A stretch of DNA of 64,000 bases from Siniperca chuatsi (Eukaryota; Chordata; Actinopteri; Centrarchiformes; Sinipercidae). Of the stretch, positions 49,101 to 60,500 are shown piece after piece. A program made the translations under genes and the position numbers. The stretch covers positions 8,545,945 to 8,609,944 of the forward strand of contig NC_058062.1 in NCBI RefSeq assembly GCF_020085105.1. The letters are read 5' to 3'. Positions within the stretch are counted from its first letter, which is position 1. Each line of letters begins with the position of its first letter. The notes beneath the pieces were generated by a model. That model worked only from the letters and a program-made list of their open reading frames with translations. It searched no databases and was not told the origin of the DNA.

Positions 49101-52100
49101 ACCATTCATCCAATTAACCATGTTAAGCTAAAACCAAACCACCTAAGAGATTATTATTTTTTCAAATAACCTACTTTAAATTTTGCAAGGGTTTTCAAGA
49201 TGACATACAGTGGCAGTTCTGCAGGAGTTTTAAAACACTCATTCTTCACAAAAATGGCTGATCACTGCAAGCCTAATCATCGCACTTTATACAAGTAGGA
49301 TGCAATCAGGCAGATTTGGGGCAGCTGGGCCAAGACTTTCTCTTTGAGAGTGACGGTGGTTAAAAACCCCAAATTCTCCAGGCACGGCCCTAAACATTAT
49401 TTCACACATATTTCAATTTTTATGTCTTGAATCTGGACAAGGTTTGACTCAAATCATGAGATGAAAAAATATGAAAAATGTAGCTGTCATCAAAGACCAC
49501 TGAAAGTCATGAAAAAGTACATGACCAGAAAAAGCCCAGGTGCAAGAATATTTATAGGACATTTTAACACTAACAAAATCAGCTTATGATGAGACTGAAA
49601 TTAGTACATCGTATACAAATCTTGGTTTGGACCAAACTTATTCTCTTAGCTTGTTTCTGTCTGTCTTATGGCAGCAGATTGTGTTTACAAGCTGTTTTGG
49701 GTATCTCCTAGATGCAGGTATTTGATCCTTGCTTATTGAGTTTGATTGTGTATATGATTCCAACAACATAACAAGGAATCCTATAGGGAGCCATCATTTA
49801 CTGTGGAAAAACACCTTTTCTGCATTGTGTTGGGATTTTCAGGAATCTTTATGCAGCCAAAGTCTTGTTGGATTTGTAAATTACTTCACCTGTTCTTCCC
49901 TTGAAGGAAGTTATATCATTGTTCGTGTGTGCAGTTTTTTTCCTATCGATTAATTTCAGCTTTGTAGAAGTTAAAATGTATTTATTTTCTGTTGTTTAGG
50001 TATAAGCACAGAGCAAACACTGCCATGCAGGATGCCAAGTCAGAATTCAGTAAGTGTTATCAGTGCTTTGGAATACCACACTAGAGTGTACATCACCTGT
50101 TTTGTAATACTTGGGATTTGCTAATTAACACTGTGCATCAGCATGCATTTACTGTATTCATATTATCCTTATATACATATATATGGGTACATAATGAACT
50201 ATTTGTAGTAACAAGACTAATGTTGTGACCCAAATCCATACTACAAACGCATTCTAGGCAGGTTTTTAGTATGTATTGTGGTCACACTGGAAAAGTGACA
50301 AATTGAAGTATACTCCAACCAAAAAGATTTTGATGTCTGTTTATGAAGTTTATCTGGCAGTGACATACCAAAGTCGCAGTTTGTGTTGCACATATAATTT
50401 CCTTTTAGTATAAAATGGAAAGTATGTTGATTTCCGTGTGCACTGCTAAAACTATTTACTACGACGATTAGCATGTCGTACATATGGTATAGAATTAGTA
50501 TGGATTTGGGACACAGCTTAAGAGTTGTAGCAATTCTTAGCATGTTAGCATGCTAACATTTGACAGAACTGAAATTCTAGATGAAAAGGGGAACATGAAT
50601 GCACGTACCAAATTTCACAGCAATCCATCCAACAGCTGTTAATTTCACTTAAAAACCACAAATTTAAACCTCAGGGTGGTGGTAGAGGAAAAGTCAGGGG
50701 GTCACCAAAGTCTTTAGGATTCACTGTCTGGGAACCATGAATGCCTGTACAGAATTTTGTGCCAGTCCATCCAGTAGCTGTTGACATATTTCACTGGATA
50801 AGTGAAAACTTGCTACAGGAAAAGTCAGGGGATCACCACAGTCAGTAGGATTCCTCCTCTGGGGACCATGAATTACTGGAAAAGAATTATATATCGTTGA
50901 GATACTGTATTTCAGTCTGGACCAAAGTGGTGGCCCAACTGACAGACTGACATTGCCATCCATTGAGCCACTAGCATGGCTAAAATGCGCATGCAGTAGA
51001 ACATGTATTTTTTTCCTTGCAGCGTAAATTTGTGTCATCTGAGATACGGATTTTTCACAGTTGATGACACCAATGATTTTACAGAAATGTGTTATTTTCC
51101 TTTTCTTTCTCAGTTATTTGGCATACTGCAGGTAACCTCTAGCTCTCCACACTTCACTGCTCTTAGTCAGAAACTAGCAGGCAGTCACAGGCATTTTGTT
51201 TTTCTTCAAGTGAAAATTGCTTTCATGTGGATAAAAATCTTCTAGCATTACAACAGAGTACACAAAAACTGCCTGTGTGAGACTTTTATTTCAGATTAAA
51301 TCTCTGCTTGTCAACAGGAAACTTGCACTTGCTCCCGACTTCAGTGCAGCCTGAAGTTGGATGATCAGATTGCTCTTTGTCTTGCGTGTATCTTGTGTGC
51401 ATGTAGACTTGTGTACACCTGCCTTAAAGGTATCGGGTTTATTGAAGATGCACACTGATTTATGTCAAGAAAGGGCATCCAGGCATATATAAACAAACCT
51501 AAATCTGAATTTCCCTAACCGCCTGGGGGAAATTCTCTTTTGGGTGTTCTTCTGCCTGCATTTAAATGTGGATTTCTGGCTTATTGAGACAAATTATTTT
51601 CCCATTTTCTATCTGCATTGAACTTTAATTGTTAGAAGGTAATGGGGTTTTAATGTCTGCATTTTTATCTGAGCTCAGTCCAGATGTAAAAGGTATATAA
51701 GTGTTAGTGAATATGTATTTATTAGCAATTCAGATCAGTGTATTGTGTGTCCTCTTGTTCAGAAACCATCCTACAACTTCTGAAGGCTAAATCTATACTG
51801 CTCCTGAGTCCCTGCATGGCATACAGCGGTAAGTCAAATGTAGAATGCATTAATGTAATAAGTATCTTAGCCTCCAGCGAAGGCTTGTAGCTACAGCATG
51901 CCTTCCTTGTTCTCCAGGCCTGGAGCTATCTTTCTACAGTGGAGTGTATGGGACGTGTATTGGAGCAACTACACAATTTGGAGAAGCAGCTAAAGGCTTG
52001 ATTGGGATCTCTGGGATTGTGGTAGGCATTGGAGAAATTGTGGGTAAGTCTACATTCCTCTATCAGAGTGTGTTTAGGTGATTGAAAGTCACTGGAGGTA

Positions 52101-54831
52101 AGTGAATTCATAAATATGTTCTTTCTCATCAGGTGGAGGCTTGTTTGGATTGTTGTGTAAGAATAATCGTTTCAGACGGACCTCTGTGGTGTTTCTGGGA
52201 ATGGTTGTCCATTTCGTTGCTTTCTATTTGATCTTCCTCAACATCCCAGATGATGCCTCTGTCGTCTTTAATACCACTACCCAAAAGAAGCCATATCTAA
52301 CTCCAAGGTAGTTCATTTATCTAACAATTTAACAATAAGGCAGAGTGGACATGGGGAAGGCCAATTACGATTTAATAAGAACTATATTTTCTCTCTCAGT
52401 GTATCAATTGCCCTGCTGTGCAGCTTCTTGCTTGGACTTGGGGACAGTTGTTTCAACACACAGCTCTACAGCATATTAGGCCGTATTTATGCTGAACAAA
52501 GCACGCCTGCTTTTGCCATCTTCAAATTCATCCAGGTAATCCCGAGTTGCCAATTCTCAGACATTGTTAGCAGAGCAAAGCTGGGTTAAAATATTGTCTT
52601 GTCAAGTATGAAACAAATTCACCTGAAGCCCCATTAAAAAGGAAAAGAACAAGACCCACATACACCTCTTAATCTCCCCTTATCTTTGCTGCAAAATTGG
52701 TCTCTAAGAAGAAATAAATCCTAAAAATGATGGTATTTTCTTAAAGTTCAACTGAAATTAAATTGCATTTTATTTATTTTTTTGTGTACTACAGCATACA
52801 TATCTGCTCTGTAAATCATTTGGCTTTGTTCTCCTTTGAGAAAAAGGAAAGGAAATGTTTTGGTTTCTGGTCTGGTTTGATGCTGGTGTGGTTCTTACTC
52901 TTCAGTACCACTAACAGCACGCTGTCCATGACATGTAGGTTACAGCGCAAGTTTGTTGAGCAGCCTGCCAGCTGCTGTCATTCAAACACAGACACTGACA
53001 CACCAAGCTGAGATGAAAAGGAACATTTCTGATAGACCTTTTTCCTTCCTTTTAATAATAAAAACACTTAACAATACATTTAAAAAAACACGTTATTATT
53101 TTTGACTACAAAAAGGGAAGACTAAATGTGATGTCAGTTGGAGTTTAAAATATTTCATAAATATTAAAACATGAACATAACTGTAATTTAGACATAGTAT
53201 ATAAGAACACATACTTAATAATAATAAGCGTATTGGTACATGGGTCTAATAAGCAGAAGATGCCATTTTCTGATAGGTCTTTTCATGTTATAAATTAAGT
53301 GCACAAAACAAGTAAAGTTCAATCATTAAACTTGTTACACGTGACTTCTGGACCGGTAACACTACTGTCATCAAACCCGTCCCATATTAGAACGGCTGTG
53401 ATTGGCCCGACCAAATCCAGGACGGGTGGAAATCTGTTTGAAAGGGAGAGCGGCCAGACGTACCTGCCAGAGCAAACGAAACATGCTCTGCAGGTGCGTC
53501 TGGTTCCCAGGCTAGAAACTTATGAACAACCTATGAACTTTCTAGCCAACCACCATTGACTTTGCCGGCTGAACTGTTGCTAGCAGATTTGATCAACTGT
53601 AGCTAGCTAGCGTAAGCTTATGCTAATGCTTAAACTCTGTGAGTTGGTTGAAAACTCTGCCAGCTGACGTTTTAATACAGCTGATTCATTTTACAACAGA
53701 AGGCCTGTAAAATGTCTTAAATCTGCATACAATGGCTGTGTCCATGATGCAATGCTAAAAAACTAAGGTTAAAGCTACGTTCTGATGACCAATGTAGAAA
53801 ACATGTAAATAAGTAGCAGCATTGTTTGTGCATTGCAGAGTAAAGCTAGTTAGCCCTAGTATTATATTACAGTATTTTAAATAAAAATGTAATTAAAATG
53901 TTTCTCATTCTAACATACTGCTTGGATGGTTTGGCTGATAACATACTTGGACAGGCAACACAGTGGTTACATTTATGCTTCAATGTTTGTATTTTCAAAC
54001 AGTATGCTTCACCTTTACTAGAGAAAAGACTTTGAGGATGAGAAATAAGCAATGAGTTTGGTAAATGTAGCGCTATCTAACGCAAGTTACAGGAGTATAA
54101 ACTTCCCCAAACCAAATTGCAGGACAGGGGCACCGTCGTTAAATACAGTCTGATATTGTAGCATCTGAATCCCACAAGGTGAATGTTTTCATCCTGAACA
54201 GGTATTGTTCTAATGTCTGTAACCCCACAAAATAATGCAGTTAGCTAGCTATTGTAAGTTGTAAGCTAGTTAGCCTGACATGATAACATTTGCAGCTTGT
54301 TAGAGATGATAAACACACATTCCTTACACTTTTGCTGTTGTGTTTTTGGTTTTGTAAAGGTGAGGGGAAAAATACACCATCCTCTGAACTCTTTATTCCC
54401 ATAAACACAGCTTCAACATGCAGAGAAATCCAAAGCTTGACAGACCTGCCATGTTATGGTTGCGAAGCTACGATTGGATGATTGCTGTTCGAGGGAGGGG
54501 TTTAGCGAATGGTCATGACAGTAAATGTACCATTGGGATCTGTTGGTTTGACAAAGCAATGGTAGATTGAGAATAAAATGTGTTACCTCCTACAGTCCAG
54601 GGGTTAGCTGTTGTGCAGTGTTGTGGGAGTAACTTTATCTATTAAACAACAAAGTCACATCTATTATCCTTTTGTCAGTCTGTTTTTGCAGCAGTGGCGT
54701 TCTTCTACAGCGGTTACCTCCTGTTGATGTGGCAGCTCCTGCTGATGGTCATCCTGGGCTTCACTGGAACACTCTGCTTCTTCGTCGTGGAGAGGATGCA
54801 GAACTTCTCTGTAGATTTGCAGGAATATTAG
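43243..54831 (+). CDS. mfsd11: UNC93-like protein MFSD11
   Basis: Multi-pass membrane protein of the UNC93 branch of the major facilitator superfamily; substrate unknown. Exons: 43243-43332, 43997-44052, 44175-44282, 44378-44457, 45185-45281, 47313-47371, 47577-47721, 50000-50049, 51763-51828, 51918-52043, 52133-52307, 52400-52535, 54679-54831; 1341 nt, 446 aa (human MFSD11 449), fully in phase. The first membrane segment is about residues 9-27. Family-typical runs are [103 protein letters not shown] and [21 protein letters not shown]. Divergence from human looks substantial and the neighbours are 16p genes while human MFSD11 is on 17q, so it could be a paralogue. A poly(A) signal is at 55440-55445. 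Confidence 0.88.
44525..44610. repeat. AT-rich repeat fragment in mfsd11-like intron 4
   Basis: TTATCGAAATAGCTGTCAATG...ACTAATCGTTTCAG-type sequence, related to the fragments at 23020 and 61645. Too short for further classification. Confidence 0.35.
46085..46130 (+). repeat. (AC)23 microsatellite
   Basis: Uninterrupted dinucleotide run in intron 5 of the mfsd11-like gene. Confidence 0.97.
46903..47069. mobile_element. Short palindromic MITE-like element
   Basis: Terminal inverted repeats of about 26 bases: left TCACCTCAAGGTCCATTTAG (46903) and, on the other strand, right TCCACCTTAAGGTCCATTTAG (from 47069). The inner arms CTTTTAATCAT / ATGACTAAAAG extend the pairing. About 165 bp, no coding capacity, in intron 5 of the mfsd11-like gene. 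Confidence 0.65.
47501..47520 (+). repeat. (TA)10 microsatellite
   Basis: Ten TA units in intron 6, about 55 nt upstream of the acceptor at 47576. Confidence 0.95.
47785..48983 (+). mobile_element. Tc1/mariner element with decayed transposase
   Basis: Bounded by TA dinucleotides and inverted ends: CTGCTCAAAAAAATTAAGGG on the left and, reverse complemented, CACTGCTCAAAAATTAAGGG on the right. About 1.2 kb, normal for this group. The interior on the plus strand encodes broken pieces of a transposase: a helix-turn-helix part (48175-48378, [21 protein letters not shown]), then in another frame 48365-48549 ([21 protein letters not shown]), then [12 protein letters not shown] near 48625. Stops and frameshifts make it inactive. 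It sits in mfsd11-like intron 7, 63 nt after the donor. Confidence 0.9.
50640..50965 (-). repeat. Dispersed repeat with internal tandem units
   Basis: Two imperfect units of about 150 bp, each with AGGAAAAGTCAGGGG-TCACCA-AGT..AGGATTC and GGGACCATGAAT-type segments. A related sequence in opposite orientation lies at 58360-58650. Found in intron 8 of the mfsd11-like gene. Confidence 0.65.
52536..54678 (+). other. Last intron of mfsd11-like gene
   Basis: 2.1 kb with no additional exon seen. Its segment 53330-53530 (TGACTTCTGGACCGG ... GCGTCTGGTTCCCAGGCTAG) is more GC-rich and resembles a teleost dispersed repeat. Frames inside it carry no domain. Confidence 0.45.
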
Positions 54832-55439
54832 AAGGAAGACATTTTCTGTATCAGCAATGATTGTTTTGTGGGGCAATCCGGTATCTTTCATTTCATGAGG
54901 GGTTATTTTAAAATTTCTTTTTAGTATAATGCACTGAAGGTCACATTTGGATAACATTTACACTCAAAATTGTTGACACAACTGAAACCAAGTTGCCTTA
55001 AGAAAACTTTTGAATAGCATTACATGGTTATTAATCAGCCTGGATTGTAGGCTACCTTGCACATCTTCTGTTCTAATTACCAGACAATACACAGTATCAT
55101 CGTTAATCATTAACATTATTTTTCTACTGCATCATTGCACTGTTGGTCTTACTGTAGGATTTAAAAAATAACCACTCACCTTATCTCATACTTATCTGCA
55201 TTGCTTCCAGCTCAGGTTTGTTATTAAAGACAAAAGTCACATTGCTGAAAATATTTTATGCATCTGTGTTACTTTATAACTTTTAAAGCTGTTTATAGTT
55301 TGTCAGAATGATTGACAGTTTGATACAATTAGATGAGAGAAAAGAATGCAATATTGTTCCTGTCATGTTTCAGAAAAATGTTAACTAATTAATGCCTGAC
55401 AATCATTGTTCTTAACTTGTTTTGTGTGAATATTTGATG

Positions 55440-55445
55440 AATAAA
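55440..55445 (+). promoter_or_regulatory. Poly(A) signal of mfsd11-like gene
   Basis: AATAAA about 610 nt after the stop codon, followed by a T-rich stretch. Confidence 0.65.
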
Positions 55446-55469
55446 GTTCTTTGCATTTTCAGTGATTTA

Positions 55470-57550
55470 ATTGAAAGTGGCAAGCAAAAGTATTTACTGT
55501 AGTAATAAGCATTTTGTAATAGACGTAGTTCAGATGGTGTAGATGTAAGAGTCAAGGTCACAGAAAACAAGTGAAATAAAAGGTTCGATCAATAGATAAA
55601 TATTAATGTAGCGGAATGTTTATTGAGGTCATGCTTATTGATTAAGTTGTGTTATGACGCAACAGACAAATTGAGGGCCCACACTTGAATTTTATGTTCA
55701 TTGACTGACTTGAGTTACAGAACTGCTTAAATGTCCGCACCCTAACACTTACATTTTGGCCATAATACTTTGACAGTGAGGCATTCCCAGAGCAGGGCCC
55801 TGTTTGAAGAAGCAGGTTTACTGAATTATCTGGATAACATTACTGAGAAAAACCTGGACCTGTTCTTTCTTACATCAGTCTGTGTTTCAGACTGAAGTAG
55901 ACTGGGGGTTTTACTCGCCATAACGTTACCAATGCACATCCAGTAGCCACTTTATTGTATCACAAAACAAGATAAATCTACCAGATTTAATCTTGATTTG
56001 CCAGATTTATTTGAAAATCCATGAGGCCATTAATCAACAGAGGAGCAGGAGGAGAGGGTCGAGGTGGAAGAGAAAGGGTTATAGGCCCAGAGGTCCCACA
56101 TTCACTGGTAATTGAGTATTGATTACATTATAATGAGAGTAAGCAGTTATGTGTGATCTTAAGTCAATTGTGCCACTTACTTGACAACAACAAAGCACTG
56201 ATGAGCTAAGTGAAGTATACAGCATTTACTCACAAAATTAAATCATGGCAGGGTTCCTATTATTGGTTTAGAGAGATAACCTTGTAAGGCAAGTAACAAG
56301 GTTTGGACAAGTCTATTACCTGAACACTGGCTAATGCATCGGCTATTATTCCACGTTTCTCAAGTAAAAATTATGTAATAAATAAAAACTCATTTTATCT
56401 GCAGCACTGTTAAGATAAGTAAAACTTAACTATTCATCATTTAATATGCATTTATGACATTAGTCACAAAGCGATTCCTCATAAAGTTAGATTACTTAAA
56501 CCCATTATGTTTTACATTTGCAGCCAATTGAGTTTGTTTTAGCCATTTCCTCATGTTTTACTGTAATTTCTTTGCTCATACTAAAAATTCTCTCATCTTT
56601 TCAAACAGCACATTTAATTCAATTTTCTTGAGCTGTTTTGTTTATTAAAAAAATTCCCACACAACTCTTCACCTCCTCAGAAGTATTCTGCCATGTGCAG
56701 CCTTGATTTCCCAGAACACTACTTTAGCTGACTGTGGATTTGGTTGAAAAGCAGATCAAATGTGTACATCAGTGCTGATCTACTTCATTTTGTCACATCC
56801 TCACAAACTTCATGGTTCTAATTAGAGGGCTTGATTGAAATGGACCTACAGGATACACAACTGGGGCTTGTCATAGGTCTGAAATCTGAAATGAAGCGCT
56901 GCTGTCTTTGTAGTCAGGTATTGTGTTTTTGGTACTCGACAAGAGTTGTACTGTCAGGGTACTTAACCAATGAGACAGTTTTAATTTCAAAGTCTGTCTG
57001 TGCCCAGGGGATTAATTCATTTAATTTATTAATTTACATCTGTGACCTGCTTGATTGCCTCAGACAGTTTAACCAGAGACCCGTGTTTATTACCACGTTT
57101 TTGTACCTGTAGCTCACTCGGTTATTAAATTTGAAGACTTGCCTCATTTCCATGAATTACGGAAATCACACATCTGAGGATATTTGTAGGTATAAGGTTG
57201 AGAACACAATTAAATAAGACAATCTGAAAAGAGAAACATATCCTATTAAATTAGATGGCTAACAACCCTCCGTAAATTATATGCAGGATGAAATGAGCAC
57301 AAACAGTTTTAACTGCTCATTTGTTTTTTTTCTGCTGCTGGTAGCTTTCCACATAATAGATGTTGCAATCATCAGCAGCACAATTAAACTAATCATTCAG
57401 CAGTGTGTGTTCATTGTTCATGGATCAAAGGTTTGTGTGATCAGTAGTTGTGCTAACGTTTATGAGAATTAGCCTTGCATTAGTTGAAAACTCCAGATTG
57501 ATTTCCCTCCACAGCAGCAGAAAACAAGCTAAACTCAAATTTGACAAAAA
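55470..57550. other. Tail-to-tail intergenic region, mfsd11-like / kdm8
   Basis: AT-rich. No gene, tRNA or structured repeat was recognised. Several TTTATT motifs (for example near 57024 and 57084) could be distal kdm8 poly(A) signals on the minus strand. Confidence 0.5.
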
Positions 57551-57555
57551 ACATT

Positions 57556-57561
57556 TTTATT
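57556..57561 (-). promoter_or_regulatory. Candidate poly(A) signal of kdm8
   Basis: AATAAA on the minus strand, beginning 12 nt after the stop codon at 57576-57574. This would give a 3' UTR of only some 30-40 nt. Confidence 0.4.
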
Positions 57562-57573
57562 ATGGATCTGCAT

Positions 57574-60500
57574 TCATGACCACCAGAAGCTGACAGAGAA
57601 ACTAAGTTCTAAGGATCGGACATAATGCCAGTGTCGGACAGGGATGAACAGCACGTCTCCAGGCTGTAACACACATTCAAGATATGGAGCCTTGGCAAAC
57701 TCTGGGAACCGCTCTGTGTCTGGATTCTCCACCTCCACCTGCATGGAAGGAGTCAGAAATTGGAAATACTGCATATATTTGCAGGCTCAACATGTGCTAT
57801 CTCTATGGCCTGTCAGTCCCACCTGACTAGTATTGTGAAGAAGCTGTGATTGATGAGGGTACAGCTTGTCTGTGTCCTCTGGGGAGTATACGCGAATGTA
57901 TTTGCTTCCGACCACCTGATGTATATACAGGGGAAATCCCATGTGGTAAACAAACTGCGATCACGTGACAGATCTTTGACACTAACTGAATTCACAAAGC
58001 AGCGTTGTTATCATCACCTGAGCCAGGAAGTTCTGCTGAGGGTCTTGGTGAAGAGGAGACACTGTACCTCCGGGACCAAACCACGCATTTACAGTAATAT
58101 TGTCTTCGTCTCCTTCACCAAGGCAGCAATAATCAGGGAGGCGGATGTCTTCCTTCAGCTCTGGTATCTTAGGAAACATCAAACACATCCCATCAGGAGG
58201 GCATTTAAGACTAATTTCACTGACTAAACAATATCTTGTTTTGTACCAGAACATTTGCCAACATTTCCCAGCAAGTCCTTTTTACTCTGCATTTGCTCAT
58301 GGTATTTTAAGTATTTTTTGTCACGCTAAAAATGCATGGCTCTAGGTTAGTCTGTCAGTCTGTCCAGACTTAAATATCTCAACAACTATTGGATGAATTA
58401 TCATGGATTTTGGTGCAGATATTCATGTTCCCCAGAAGATGAATCCTACTGACTTTGGTGATCCCCTAACTTTTCATCTAGTGCCACCATGAGGTGGACA
58501 TTTTTGGTTTTTAGTTAAATATCTCAACAACTATTGGATGGACTGCCATGAAATTTGATACACACATTCATGTTACCCTCAGGATGAATTGTAATCATTT
58601 TGGTGAAACCTGTAACTTTCATCTAGTGCCATCATCAGGTCAATTTTTTAATATGTCCAATACTTTGGTTAAGGGCTGTCTATAGTGCGTCGGCGCGTAG
58701 CAATGAAGTATGGCTGCACCCGGTCAAAGAATAAATTCCCCTCGCTCTACCCCTCCTGTGCGGTCTGACAGTCGCACTCGCACATGCTCTGCAGAGAAAC
58801 AAAGAGAGATTCTCCTGTTTATGTAGGCCTACTTATCCCGTTGTTTTGTAAAAGCTTGTTAGTGCACCTGTTTGTGCCAATGTCATTCGGTGGCATGTCG
58901 GTTTTGACCATTTCGATAAGCGACGTCATTAACAACAAGCCTCCTCGACACGCGGCTCACCTGCTTTTGTGAAAACGGAATCGTGGGTGAAAAAATCCAA
59001 AATGGGAGTTGTTTTAAAACATAGTGCTGACAAAGAATGTCAACAGTGCAGGCGGGGCAAGCCGGTGTGTGTGTGCAGAGACCAGAGGTGTAGGTGTGTG
59101 CATGTGTGTGTGTGCGTGTGGGGAAAATAGAACTGTGGAACTGAAGTGAAAAGCAAGGTGAGCAGATTAAAGTAGTTTGTGAGTAAACACTAAAATAAGG
59201 TGGTGAATTAAGTAAAATTAAAATGGTGACATAAGAAATAACCTACTAGAATAGGGTAATATATTAATTTATTATTAATTTATTGTTAGCATGCTTAAAT
59301 TAGCAATTAGCTTAAATCACCGCTGGCTGTGGACTCTTAGTCTTTTTAACATTTATTTATTTTTTGGATGTTTTTAGTGCCATTCATTCTTAAAGATATG
59401 TATGCTAAATGCTGTCTGATTTGTAATGCGATTTTCCTCACAACTTTTACTGTAACAGCAATTAGGGATGCACCTATCCAACTTTTTCCCTCCCAGTACT
59501 GATTCCGATTCCTCAGTTTAGGATATCTGCAGATTCAATACCAGTGCTCTCTTTTCTCTAAATTTTAAATCTGTTTACCTAACTGCGTGGAACTCATTGT
59601 GATGATTTTTATGCAAGGTAACATGAAGCTGGACATTGATGTCACACTAAAATAATAATGAAGAGTGAAGAGATGGCCCAGACATCAATATTTAGCTTTC
59701 AAATTATTTAGTTCATAGTATGTCCAATTAGATATGCACTTCAAAATCCCAATTCTATGCACATAATATAACTTTTGGTCAGATATTCTTAATTAATTAA
59801 TAGTAAGAAATTAAATAATTATAAAGATCAGATTGTAATTAAGATGTGTTATCTGAAGAAAAACATCAAATTTGTCTTTTTCAAGCAATAATATGACATT
59901 GTTAAGTCAGTTCCTAGATACATATAAATAAACAGCTGATTACAGGTGATTCTTGAAGGATGAGGACATAGTGTGAAAAATCAAGAGTGATGACTCCTCA
60001 TTTGGCCTCATTCTGATCTATCAAACAGCCAAAAATACTCAACGTTTAGCTTGACAAGGTGCCCTTTTTGTAAAGTTCAATCCAGACAACATATTGACTT
60101 GTATGGTAAAATTAGGACTAAAAAGACAATACTGTTCAAAGCAAAGTGGCGTGAGGATGAATGCTGGAAAAAAGGAGAATTCTATTCTTCATGGTGCCGA
60201 AAAATATGAATTGAATAATCAATTAGTAAACTGACAAAATTAATAGATTATTATTTTCATAATCATGTAGTCATTTCCAAAGTTAAATTTACAAGGCAAT
60301 AACAAAAAGACAGTACCATACCTGGTCAAAAAGCTGGTGCTGAGCGAGATAACCCAAACCTTTCACTCCATCCTGGGTGATTTTGATCCGCAGAGCAAAT
60401 TAAAATCAAAGTACCGTGTTAGAAATCACATGGAGGTGTTTTATCTTTCTTTGTTTATGTTAACAATGCAGGAGCGAGACTTGTACTTACTTTATTTAAA

